From positions 3,257 through 29,663 of the forward strand of contig PCSF01000300.1 in NCBI GenBank assembly GCA_002771315.1: DNA of 26,407 nt. The letters run 5' to 3'. A program made the position numbers and the translations under genes. Under the pieces are notes generated by a model, which was not told the origin of the DNA, made no database searches, and was given only the letters and a program-made list of their open reading frames with translations. Positions 8,058 to 15,146 of this stretch are shown in pieces. The stretch's first letter is position 1. Every line of letters begins with the position of its first letter. This stretch comes from Desulfobacterales bacterium CG23_combo_of_CG06-09_8_20_14_all_52_9. Lineage in GTDB: Bacteria; Desulfobacterota; Desulfobacteria; Desulfobacterales; UBA2156.

Positions 8058-9722
8058 ATGAAAGATACGATAAAGATCATGATCCTTTCGGCGGCTCGAG
8101 ACGCCCATGAAAAGGGGATCCTCCCTTCCCGGGACTTTCCCGAAGTGTTCCTGGAAACGCCGAAAATCGAAGCCCACGGCGATTTTTCCACCAATTTTGC
8201 CCTCATATCCGCCTCGGTTCAGAAGATGTCACCAAAAAAGATCGCCGAGGCTGTCGTGGATCGCCTGGAAGATGTCCGAAATTGGATCGAGAGCGTGGAG
8301 GTGGCGGGACCCGGCTTCATCAATTTCCATCTTCACCCTTCGGCCTGGCACCATGTTCTGGAGGCCGTCCATACCCAAGGCAAGCGATACGGTGCTGTGG
8401 ATCTGGGAAAGGGGAGACGGATCCAGGTGGAATACGTCAGCTCCAACCCCACGGGGCCCCTGCATGTGGGGCATGGACGAGGAGCCGCCGTGGGGGACAG
8501 CGTGGCCAACATCCTTTCTTTTTGCGGGTATGACGTGCAAAAGGAATATTATATCAACGATTCCGGAAGACAGATCGAAACACTGGGACGATCTGTTTTT
8601 TTGCGGCTTAAAGCCCTGTTGGGCGATACGGAACCGTTTCCGAAAGAGTGCTACCAGGGGGGTTATATTCGGGACCTGGCAAGGGAGATCCTCGAATTGA
8701 AGGGCAGGGGGATGGCCTTGGGCCCCGAAGCCGAAGGGATCACTTTTTGCGCCCGGTATGCGGCCGGAAAGATCACAGAAGGGATGCGGGAAGACCTGGT
8801 TCGTTTCGGTGTAACTTTTGACCGGTGGTTCAGCGAGCAAAGCCTCTATGATGCAAAAAAGGTGGACCGAACATTGTCCGAGTTGAAGGCTCGGGACGTC
8901 GTCTATGAAAAAGACGGCGCACTGTGGTTTCGGACCAGCGCTTACGGGGACGAGAAGGATCGGGTCGTGGTCCGGAACGGCGGCCAGCCCACTTATTTTG
9001 CCTCCGACATCGCCTATCATCGGGATAAATTCGAACGGGGATTCGAGAAAGTAATCGATGTCTGGGGAGCCGACCATCACGGATATATCCCTCGCATGGA
9101 AGCCGCCGTCGAGGCCCTGGGAAACGCGAGAGGAAGGTTCAAGGTGATCCTGGTTCAGTTGGTGAACCTGCTCAGGGGAGGTCTTCCGGTAGCCATGTCG
9201 ACGCGTGCCGGCGAGTTCGTGACCCTTCGCGAAGTCATCGACGAAGTGGGAAAAGATGCCGCCCGATTCCTCTTTCTGACCCGCCATCACGAAAGCCCCC
9301 TCGATTTCGACCTGGACCTGGCGAAAAAACAATCCAATGAAAACCCGGTATATTATGTTCAGTATGTCCATGCCCGGATCTCCAGCATCCTCAAGGTGGG
9401 AAAAGAACGAGGGATCGAGGATGCGTCCTTTTCCGAAGAAACGGCATCCCTGCTGCTGGCCCATGAGGAGATTCAGCTCCTCAAGGCACTTTCCACCTAT
9501 CCGGATGTGATCCGGCAAGGCGCTGTGTTCATGGAACCCCATCGGGTCACTTTCTATCTCATGGATCTGGCCTCCCTCTTTCACGCCTATTACAACAAAC
9601 ATCGGGTGTTAACCGATGACCCGGCCTTGACACACGCCAGAGTGTCCCTGATCCTTGCGATTAAAGAGGTGATCCAAAACGGGCTTTTTCTCTTGGGTGT
9701 ATCGGCTCCGGAAAAGATGTAG
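8058..9722 (+). CDS. argS: Arginyl-tRNA synthetase
   Basis: The 554-residue class I synthetase charges tRNA-Arg in the cytoplasm. It has the N-terminal Add-1 domain, the HIGH-type ATP motif HVGH (136-139) within SNPTGPLHVGHGRGAAVGD, and the divergent KMSKS-like loop MSTRAG (380-385) found in many ArgS proteins. A C-terminal DALR anticodon-binding domain ends in ALTHARVSLILAIKEVIQNGL. The ATG at 8058 (MKDTIKIMIL) is chosen because it gives the usual family length; the in-frame extension upstream has no family character and overlaps the acyl-CoA synthetase remnant. GAAGGA lies 14 bases before the start, a rather long spacing. It heads a co-directional run argS - SPOR - gatC - gatA - small ORF - mutL. 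Confidence 0.97.
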   Translation: MKDTIKIMILSAARDAHEKGILPSRDFPEVFLETPKIEAHGDFSTNFALISASVQKMSPKKIAEAVVDRLEDVRNWIESVEVAGPGFINFHLHPSAWHHVLEAVHTQGKRYGAVDLGKGRRIQVEYVSSNPTGPLHVGHGRGAAVGDSVANILSFCGYDVQKEYYINDSGRQIETLGRSVFLRLKALLGDTEPFPKECYQGGYIRDLAREILELKGRGMALGPEAEGITFCARYAAGKITEGMREDLVRFGVTFDRWFSEQSLYDAKKVDRTLSELKARDVVYEKDGALWFRTSAYGDEKDRVVVRNGGQPTYFASDIAYHRDKFERGFEKVIDVWGADHHGYIPRMEAAVEALGNARGRFKVILVQLVNLLRGGLPVAMSTRAGEFVTLREVIDEVGKDAARFLFLTRHHESPLDFDLDLAKKQSNENPVYYVQYVHARISSILKVGKERGIEDASFSEETASLLLAHEEIQLLKALSTYPDVIRQGAVFMEPHRVTFYLMDLASLFHAYYNKHRVLTDDPALTHARVSLILAIKEVIQNGLFLLGVSAPEKM

Positions 9723-9731
9723 GAATTGCAG

Positions 9732-10444
9732 ATGGCCGGAGGTGATAAAGAAAGCGGCGGGTCTCCCCCCGCCCGCGGGCTAAAACCCGGCGTACGCTGT
9801 GGATCGCAGCGATCCTGTTCGTCTCGGCATGTACGTTCTTCTTGGGTGTCCTGGCGGGGAGAGGGACCGCTCCCATACACTTCGATATGCAGGAGCTGAA
9901 AAAGCAACTGGCTCAGGCAAAAGCGTCGTTGCTGGAAAGCGAAATCAAGCAATTCAAGATCCCGGCCAAGTCCCAGGAAGACCCGGCAGACTTTAGTTTT
10001 TACGATGCGTTGAGGGAGTCTAGAAAGAACCCGGCAGTCAAAAAAGAGACGCCGGAAGTCCCAAAAACCCAGGCACCGCAGAAACCGCCTGTCCCTGAAA
10101 GCAAGACGGAACCCAAAGCCCTGACCGGTCCCGGCATGGAAAACGGGAAAAAGGATGCCGGCGTTTCCGGGACGACGATGAATAGCGGCGAGAATGTATC
10201 GGAAAAACGGATAACCCTTCAGGTGGCTTCCTTGCCCAGCCAAAACGACGCCCGAAAGATGGCAGAGGACTTAAAGAAGCGAGGGTATCCTGCCTATTTC
10301 GAGGGAATAATGATCCCCGGCAAAGGCGTATGGTATCGGGTTCGAATCGGGCTTTTTAGCAGCAGGGAGGAAGCTTCGGTCATGCTGGAAAACCTGAAAA
10401 AGGAACGCCTGCAACCCATTATTGTCAACCGAAATTCCCAGTGA
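9732..10444 (+). CDS. SPOR-domain membrane protein with probable frameshift near its start
   Basis: The C-terminal 78 residues form a SPOR domain (RITLQVASLPSQNDARKMA onward, with WYRVRIGLFSS), which binds denuded peptidoglycan glycan strands at division sites. Upstream, the same frame encodes a basic stretch, a transmembrane helix (TLWIAAILFVSACTFFLGVL) and a charged linker rich in lysine and proline. That frame has no ATG; it is closed by a TAA at 9746-9748. An ATG at 9732 with AGGA seven bases before it reads MAGGDKESGGSPP in another frame. One extra C in the run at 9765-9770 would join the two into a normal 237-residue protein. So there is either a real deletion or an assembly error. Translation could otherwise begin only at CTG 9797 or at TTG 9842, which lacks most of the anchor. 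Confidence 0.8.
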
Positions 10445-10451
10445 GGAAACC

Positions 10452-10742
10452 ATGAACATCACCCGTGAAGAGGTTATCCGGGTTGCCGGGCTCGCCCGTC
10501 TCGATCTGGACGACAAGACCGTCGATCGGATGTGCGCGCAGATCAGTGAAGTTCTCGGATACGTGGCTCAGTTGAACCGGGTGGATACCCAAAACGTCCC
10601 CCCGACGTCTAATACCCTTTCCCTGACCAACGCATTTCGTGAGGATGAACGGGCCGCGCATCTCGACAGGGAACTGGCGCTTTCCAACGCGCCTCAAGCA
10701 AATGACGGGGATTTCATCGTCCCGAAGATCATTCAGGAGTAA
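10452..10742 (+). CDS. gatC: Asp-tRNA(Asn)/Glu-tRNA(Gln) amidotransferase subunit GatC
   Basis: The 96-residue small subunit of the GatCAB amidotransferase has the typical sequence MNITREEVIRVAGLARLDL at the N-terminus and a C-terminal ANDGDFIVPKIIQE tail. GatC stabilises GatA and GatB in the complex that converts misacylated Glu-tRNA(Gln) or Asp-tRNA(Asn) to the correct amide form. The start is ATG 10452 with GAGGA upstream; an in-frame extension to 10422 would overlap the SPOR gene end and is not needed. It is followed 14 bases later by gatA. gatB is not in the window and would have to lie elsewhere in the genome. Confidence 0.95.
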   Translation: MNITREEVIRVAGLARLDLDDKTVDRMCAQISEVLGYVAQLNRVDTQNVPPTSNTLSLTNAFREDERAAHLDRELALSNAPQANDGDFIVPKIIQE

Positions 10743-10756
10743 AGGGGGGGCTTATC

Positions 10757-12217
10757 ATGAATCTTTGCATGCTGACGATACAACAGGCCCAAGCCCTCTT
10801 GAGAGAAAAGAAGATTACGGCCGTGGAGCTGATCCGGGCCGTTATGGATCGAATCCGCAGCATCGAAAACAAGGTGGGCGCCTTTATCACTCTTGTTGAA
10901 ACATCTGCCATGGAACAGGCCCGAGAAGCGGACCGGCGGATCGATTCCGGAGATTCTTCTGTGCTTTTAGGAATTCCTGTTGCCGTGAAAGATATCCTGT
11001 GCACCCGGGGTATCCGCACCACCTGCGGCTCCGGAATCCTGAAAAATTTTATCCCGCCTTATGATGCCACGGCAATACAGCGGTTGCGAGAGGCCGGTGC
11101 CGTCATTATCGGAAAGACCAATATGGACGAGTTCGCCATGGGGTCTTCCACCGAATATTCGGCCTTTAAAGTCACACGGAATCCGTGGGATCTTTCCAGG
11201 ATTCCGGGAGGATCCAGCGGGGGTTCGGCCGCCGCGGTCGCCGCAGACATGTGCCTGGGCGCCCTCGGATCGGACACCGGGGGATCCGTAAGGCAGCCTG
11301 CCTCGCACTGCGGCGTGGTGGGGATGAAACCCACTTACGGCAGGGTATCCCGGTTCGGATTGGTGGCGTTTGCCTCCTCTCTGGATCAGGTGGGCGTGCT
11401 GGCCAAGTCTGTTTACGACAGCGCCCTGCTGATGCGCGTCATATCCGGGCATGACCCCAGGGACTCCACCTCGGCGCCGGTGCCTGTGCCGGATTATACA
11501 AGAGATTTCAAAGAAGGGCTCAAAGGTGTCACTATCGGCGTGCCCGTGGAGTATCGATCCCTGGAGGGCATGGACGCGGATGTCTCCGAAGCTTTCTCAA
11601 AGTCCATACAAACGATGGAAAGTCTGGGCGCCCGATGCGTGGAAGTATCTCTCCCTCATACCCCCTATGCAGTGGCCGCCTATTATGTGATCGCCCCTTC
11701 GGAAGCCAGCTCCAACCTGGCCCGGTATGACGGCGTGAAATATGGTTTTCGGGATCCGGAGGCCACCGACCTGAGCAGCATGTATTGCAAGACCCGGAGC
11801 AAAGGGTTTGGGCCGGAGGTCCAACGTCGAATCCTCATCGGCACTTACTGTCTTTCCGCCGGTTATTATGATGCTTACTATAAGAAAGCGTCCCAGATCC
11901 GGACCCTGATCATTCAGGATTTCAAGAAGGCCTTTGAAACCTGTCAGGTTCTTCTTTCCCCCGTGGCACCGACTCCGGCGTTTCCCATCGGCGAAAAGGT
12001 CGAAGACCCGCTGACCATGTACCTGTCCGATGTATTCACTCTGTCCGCGAATCTTTCCGGCATTCCCGGGATCTCCATCCCATGCGGGTTTTCAAAGGAA
12101 GGGCTTCCCATCGGGCTGCAGCTCATGGGAAATCATTTCGACGAAACGATGCTCTATCGGGCGGCGTATCATTTCGAAAAAGCAACCGACTTTCATTTGA
12201 AGAAACCTCAGTTGTAA
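10757..12217 (+). CDS. gatA: Asp-tRNA(Asn)/Glu-tRNA(Gln) amidotransferase subunit GatA
   Basis: The 486-residue amidase-signature protein generates ammonia from glutamine for the GatB transamidation site. The catalytic Ser-cisSer-Lys triad is visible: Lys78 in VAVKDILCT, Ser153 in the GGSSGGSAAAVAA segment, and the nucleophile Ser177 in DTGGSVRQPASHCG. These positions agree with those of known GatA proteins to within one residue. The C-terminus (GLPIGLQLMGNHFDE) is also typical. The ATG at 10757 follows a G-rich ribosome-binding site (AAAGGGGGGG). It is co-directional with gatC and closely spaced, so both are probably in one transcript. Confidence 0.97.
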   Translation: MNLCMLTIQQAQALLREKKITAVELIRAVMDRIRSIENKVGAFITLVETSAMEQAREADRRIDSGDSSVLLGIPVAVKDILCTRGIRTTCGSGILKNFIPPYDATAIQRLREAGAVIIGKTNMDEFAMGSSTEYSAFKVTRNPWDLSRIPGGSSGGSAAAVAADMCLGALGSDTGGSVRQPASHCGVVGMKPTYGRVSRFGLVAFASSLDQVGVLAKSVYDSALLMRVISGHDPRDSTSAPVPVPDYTRDFKEGLKGVTIGVPVEYRSLEGMDADVSEAFSKSIQTMESLGARCVEVSLPHTPYAVAAYYVIAPSEASSNLARYDGVKYGFRDPEATDLSSMYCKTRSKGFGPEVQRRILIGTYCLSAGYYDAYYKKASQIRTLIIQDFKKAFETCQVLLSPVAPTPAFPIGEKVEDPLTMYLSDVFTLSANLSGIPGISIPCGFSKEGLPIGLQLMGNHFDETMLYRAAYHFEKATDFHLKKPQL

Positions 12218-12227
12218 AGGAGTCGAT

Positions 12228-12404
12228 ATGTCAATCCAACCGGAAGGTGAAGACCTGAGAAAAGCGGTGAAATGGGTCCTGGAAGAGGCCTCTTTTTGCC
12301 CGGAAAAGACCATGGCAGACCTCATCAGCGAGGCGTGCCTGAAATTCGACCTCTCTCCCATCGAGGCCGAATTTTTAGCCAAAACCATTCAGGAAAAAAA
12401 ATAA
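12228..12404 (+). CDS. Small conserved-looking protein between gatA and mutL (58 aa)
   Basis: An ATG at 12228 with AAAGGAG upstream (about six-base spacing) opens a 58-codon frame ending at TAA 12404. The protein starts MSIQPEGEDLRKAVKWVL and continues with an acidic, helix-prone body (LISEACLKFDLSPIEAEFL) ending QEKK. It is soluble with two cysteines. I do not recognise a family. It begins 10 bases after the gatA stop and ends 64 bases before mutL, so it is inside the housekeeping run and has a good start signal, which argues it is a real gene. The helical hydrophobic/charged pattern might suit a small adaptor or regulatory protein, but no function can be assigned. Confidence 0.7.
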   Translation: MSIQPEGEDLRKAVKWVLEEASFCPEKTMADLISEACLKFDLSPIEAEFLAKTIQEKK

Positions 12405-12468
12405 GGGTCGGATTAAATTTCGGACCAGGCGAGTTGTTTGCATCCGGTCGTCCGGATGAGGAGGAATC

Positions 12469-14181
12469 GTGCCGAGGATTCGGATCCTTCCCGAAGCGGT
12501 CTCCAACAAGATCGCCGCCGGAGAGGTCGTTGAGCGCCCTGCTTCGGTGGTGAAGGAGCTTGTGGAAAATGCCCTGGATGCGGGAAGCACTTCTGTGCTT
12601 GTGGAGGTGGAAAAAGGGGGTCGTTCCCTCATTCGCGTATCAGACAACGGATGCGGGATGGGGAGAGACGATGCGCTGCTGGCGCTGGAACGGTATGCGA
12701 CCAGTAAGATCCAAACGGATAAAGACCTCTTTGCCATCAAGACCTTGGGGTTCCGTGGCGAGGCGCTCCCCAGCATCGCCGTGGTTTCCCGCTTGACACT
12801 GGTGACCAACGATGATCCGGATCGACCGGGGACAAAGATCCGTGTTGATGGCGGGAAAATTCTGCAGGTAAGCCAAACCGGCGCACCCAAAGGGACCCTG
12901 GTTGCTGTGGAAGATCTTTTTTTCAACACGCCGGCCAGGCGAAAATTTTTAAAAGGCATTTCCACGGAGATGGGGCATATCGCGGATGTCGTCGATCGGA
13001 TCGCCCTGGGTTGGCCGCAGGTGGCTTTTGAACTAATCAGCAACGGCAGGACGATCCGGCAATTCTCCCCGGAGCCTTTGGCCCTGAGGCGTGCCGTCGA
13101 AGTCTTGGGAAGCGACCTTACCAATAGTTTTAAAGAGGTCCGGCACACCAGCGAAGACCTTGTGATTAACGGCTGGGTGGTCTTGCCGGAAGAGACCCGC
13201 ACCACGAGTCGGTCCATCTTCATCTATGTCAACGGTCGCTTCGTCAGAGACCGGATCCTCCAGCATGCCCTGCTGGAAGGGTTTCGCGGAAGGTTGGTAA
13301 GGGGGACATTCCCGCTGGCAATCCTCAAGATTCAGATTCCGGAAGACCAGGTGGACGTCAACGTGCATCCCACCAAGAACGAGGTTCGGTTCGTCCGCCG
13401 GCAGTGGATTCACGATCAGGTGACCGATGCGGTGGCAAAGGCTCTTGAGGCGACTAAACCGTTTCCCTTCAGGCCCGGAACTAACTCCGGCACAAGACCC
13501 CTGGAGATTCAGGATCAGCCTGCTCTCTATGAGCCAATCCCCATGTCGATTTTGCAGAAAGCCCCTGGAGCCGCAAACGCACAGGCGCCCCTGTGGGAAG
13601 CTTCAGGGACCGATTTATTGCGGGTGATCGGACAGTTTCGTGAAAGTTACGTCGTGTGCGAATCGAAAGAAGGGCTCATGCTGATCGACCAACATGCGGC
13701 CCATGAACGGATCTTATTCGAACAGATTCAAAACGCCGATCGGCCGTCGGCGCAACAGTTGCTCTTTCCGGAGACCCTGGAGTTCGGCTTTCGGGAGTCC
13801 CGGATCCTCGAGAAGCTTCTTTCTTCTCTCAATGCTTTAGGGGTGGAAATCGAATCCTTTGGAGAGAACGCCTTTGTCGTCAAATCGGTCCCCGGGGTTT
13901 TGAGCGGCAGGCCGTTGATGCCGCTGATCCGGGAAATGGTGGAGAAGACGGCCGATACCGACGTTGCCGGGTCTCTGGAAGAAGCCCGTGACCATTGCCT
14001 GGCCGTCATCGCCTGTCATGCGGCGGTTCGGGCCGGGCAGGCCCTATCCAAGGAGGCAATGGAGGGGATTATCGTTAAGCTTCATGCTTGTCGTAACCCC
14101 GCCCACTGCCCTCATGGCCGCCCCACCTTTATTCAATGGACCGACGCCTTTCTGGAAAAGGCCTTCTTCCGAACCGTATAG
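12469..14181 (+). CDS. mutL: DNA mismatch repair endonuclease MutL
   Basis: The 570-residue protein starts at GTG 12469, with GAGGAGGAA directly upstream, and reads MPRIRILPEAVSNKIAAGEV. The N-terminal GHKL ATPase has the motif I helix (VKELVENALDAG), the ATP-lid DNGCGM and GFRGEALPSIA. The C-terminal dimerisation domain has the metal-binding endonuclease motif DQHAAHERILFE (from Asp407), matching DQHA(X)2E(X)4E. It also has ACHAAVRAG and the zinc-associated CPHGRP at about 547-552. This indicates a nicking MutL that acts with MutS in repair without MutH. It closes the co-directional housekeeping run and converges with the regulator gene starting 51 bases further on. Confidence 0.97.
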   Translation: MPRIRILPEAVSNKIAAGEVVERPASVVKELVENALDAGSTSVLVEVEKGGRSLIRVSDNGCGMGRDDALLALERYATSKIQTDKDLFAIKTLGFRGEALPSIAVVSRLTLVTNDDPDRPGTKIRVDGGKILQVSQTGAPKGTLVAVEDLFFNTPARRKFLKGISTEMGHIADVVDRIALGWPQVAFELISNGRTIRQFSPEPLALRRAVEVLGSDLTNSFKEVRHTSEDLVINGWVVLPEETRTTSRSIFIYVNGRFVRDRILQHALLEGFRGRLVRGTFPLAILKIQIPEDQVDVNVHPTKNEVRFVRRQWIHDQVTDAVAKALEATKPFPFRPGTNSGTRPLEIQDQPALYEPIPMSILQKAPGAANAQAPLWEASGTDLLRVIGQFRESYVVCESKEGLMLIDQHAAHERILFEQIQNADRPSAQQLLFPETLEFGFRESRILEKLLSSLNALGVEIESFGENAFVVKSVPGVLSGRPLMPLIREMVEKTADTDVAGSLEEARDHCLAVIACHAAVRAGQALSKEAMEGIIVKLHACRNPAHCPHGRPTFIQWTDAFLEKAFFRTV

Positions 14182-14232
14182 GCTTTTTCTTACGGCTCAG
14201 TGAATTCCTTAAAACTTTAAATAGTTGATGCG

Positions 14233-14838
14233 TTATTTCGCTTCCATGCCGGATCCTGCCGGCCGGGCATAGCTTTTTTCTCCTGCCACGACAACCAGGC
14301 ATTCGGCATGTGTTTTTCCCCGGTTTTGCACCCGGTGCGCCACGGACGGATCGAAATGAATGGCATCGCCCGCGTCCAGCCGGATGATTTCCCGGCCGAT
14401 CACGAATTCGACGCTTCCGCTGAGCACCAGCAAAAACTCTTCTCCGGGATGATCAAAAAGCATCTTGGGCACCTTTTTTACGGCCGGATGCCGAATGATG
14501 AAGGCCTCGATTAAGTGCAGATTCCTGGCTTTGTTGAATGCCCAATAGGTGAAACCGATCTGTGCCCCATGGCGGACCGCCTGCACACGCTGGTCGCGGC
14601 GGGTTATCGCAAATCGCTGGGATGCCGCCGGGTGGTCTTCCTGAAAAAAGACGCCGATGGGAACTTCCAGGGCTTGGGCGATCTTGGACAAGGTGGCGAT
14701 AGGCGGGGAACACTGGTTGTTCTCGAGACGGGATAGCATACCGCGGGAGATGCCGGCCTTTTCTCCCAGGCGTTCCAGGGTCAAGTCCTTGGATTTGCGG
14801 ATCTCGCGGATCCTTCGTGCCACCTGTTGTTCAATCAT
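14233..14838 (-). CDS. XRE-family transcriptional regulator with C-terminal cupin domain
   Basis: The 201-residue regulator starts at MIEQQVARRIREIRKSK. Residues 8-62 are a helix-turn-helix of the XRE (Cro/CI) type (LTLERLGEKAGISRGMLSRLE, then PPIATLSKIAQALEVPIGV). Residues about 105-190 form a cupin barrel (HPGEEFLLVLSGSVEFVIG, DAGDAIHFDPSVAHRVQN) that probably binds a small ligand or metal. The ATG at 14838 is chosen because the HTH starts there and GGGGAA lies just upstream; an in-frame extension of 43 codons is rejected. This architecture is typical of regulators controlling neighbouring catabolic or transport genes. It faces ilvD-dctPQM across a shared promoter region and probably represses or activates that operon and itself. 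The ligand may be the TRAP substrate. Confidence 0.9.
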   Translation of the reverse strand: MIEQQVARRIREIRKSKDLTLERLGEKAGISRGMLSRLENNQCSPPIATLSKIAQALEVPIGVFFQEDHPAASQRFAITRRDQRVQAVRHGAQIGFTYWAFNKARNLHLIEAFIIRHPAVKKVPKMLFDHPGEEFLLVLSGSVEFVIGREIIRLDAGDAIHFDPSVAHRVQNRGKTHAECLVVVAGEKSYARPAGSGMEAK

Positions 14839-14968
14839 TTTGTTTCCCCATTCAATCGATATCTTTCCTGAAACAATAGGGCCGATCCTCCTCCTCCTCT
14901 TCCCGCCGGGGTTGAGTAAGAAGTTGCGCCACGCCGCCGCTGTAAACAGCAAAGGGTCACACCACACT

Positions 14969-14996
14969 AGCCGGACAAACCGCCTTGTCGCCGGCT
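14969..14996 (-). promoter_or_regulatory. Stem-loop in the regulator mRNA leader
   Basis: The left arm AGCCGGACAA (14969-14978) pairs with the right arm TTGTCGCCGGCT (14985-14996), with CG bulged and a six-base loop. It lies about 130 bases before the XRE-cupin start, inside the predicted minus-strand leader. No riboswitch family is recognised and no U run follows, so a role in leader folding is only possible. Confidence 0.4.
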
Positions 14997-15018
14997 GCGT
15001 AGGCTTGAACCGGGGCCC

Positions 15019-15046
15019 ATTATACCGAAAAAAACCTTGACATCAA
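15019..15046 (-). promoter_or_regulatory. Sigma-70 promoter for the XRE-cupin regulator
   Basis: On the minus strand, TTGATG (15046 down to 15041) lies 16 bases before a perfect TATAAT (15024 down to 15019). This gives a leader of about 170 bases before the regulator ATG. Its -35 box overlaps that of the opposite promoter in the sequence TTGACATCAA (15037-15046), so both directions share one region. Confidence 0.6.
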
Positions 15047-15065
15047 GAAATAAGTTGAATAATCT
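15037..15065 (+). promoter_or_regulatory. Sigma-70 promoter for ilvD-dctPQM
   Basis: A perfect TTGACA (15037-15042) is followed, 17 bases later, by TAATCT (15060-15065), a weak -10 hexamer. A good -35 with a poor -10 suits a regulated promoter. The predicted transcript would start near 15072, within the adjacent inverted repeat, about 75 bases before the ilvD ATG. Confidence 0.55.
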
Positions 15066-15070
15066 GCAAC

Positions 15071-15091
15071 AAGTTTATTTTTAGTAAACTT
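15071..15091. promoter_or_regulatory. Candidate operator (AAGTTTA inverted repeat)
   Basis: AAGTTTA (15071-15077) and TAAACTT (15085-15091) are perfect 7-bp inverted repeats with a seven-base spacer. They start just downstream of the predicted plus-strand -10, around the probable transcription start. A related half-site AAGTTGAA occurs at 15053-15060. This position suits the XRE-cupin regulator encoded divergently. Binding is inferred. Confidence 0.5.
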
Positions 15092-15146
15092 ATCTTTTTC
15101 CCTGGTTGATGGCACTACAATTGGAGGATGAAGGAGGAAAAAGATC

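Larger units (their letters stand above)
14839..15146. promoter_or_regulatory. Divergent intergenic region between XRE-cupin regulator and ilvD
   Basis: This 308-base gene-free stretch holds the signals for both directions. It contains a minus-strand promoter (15019-15046), a plus-strand promoter (15037-15065), a likely operator (15071-15091), and a stem-loop at 14969-14996 in the long leader of the regulator transcript. In the stem-loop the arms AGCCGG/CCGGCT and ACAA/TTGT pair with a two-base bulge. The region has a purine-rich ribosome-binding site for each gene. No RNA gene is evident. Confidence 0.6.

Noticed and set aside
8229..9602. Long minus-strand open frame (457 codons) opposite argS
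   Set aside because: It is antisense to an unmistakable argS, shows no recognisable family or start signal, and is explained by the codon bias of the gene on the other strand.
14182..14232. Bidirectional terminator between mutL and the XRE-cupin gene
   Set aside because: Only a five-base CCGTA/TACGG pairing with T-rich loop can be drawn; it is too weak to call.
14969..14996. Riboswitch in the regulator leader
   Set aside because: Only one bulged stem-loop is visible, with no conserved aptamer core that I recognise and no expression platform.
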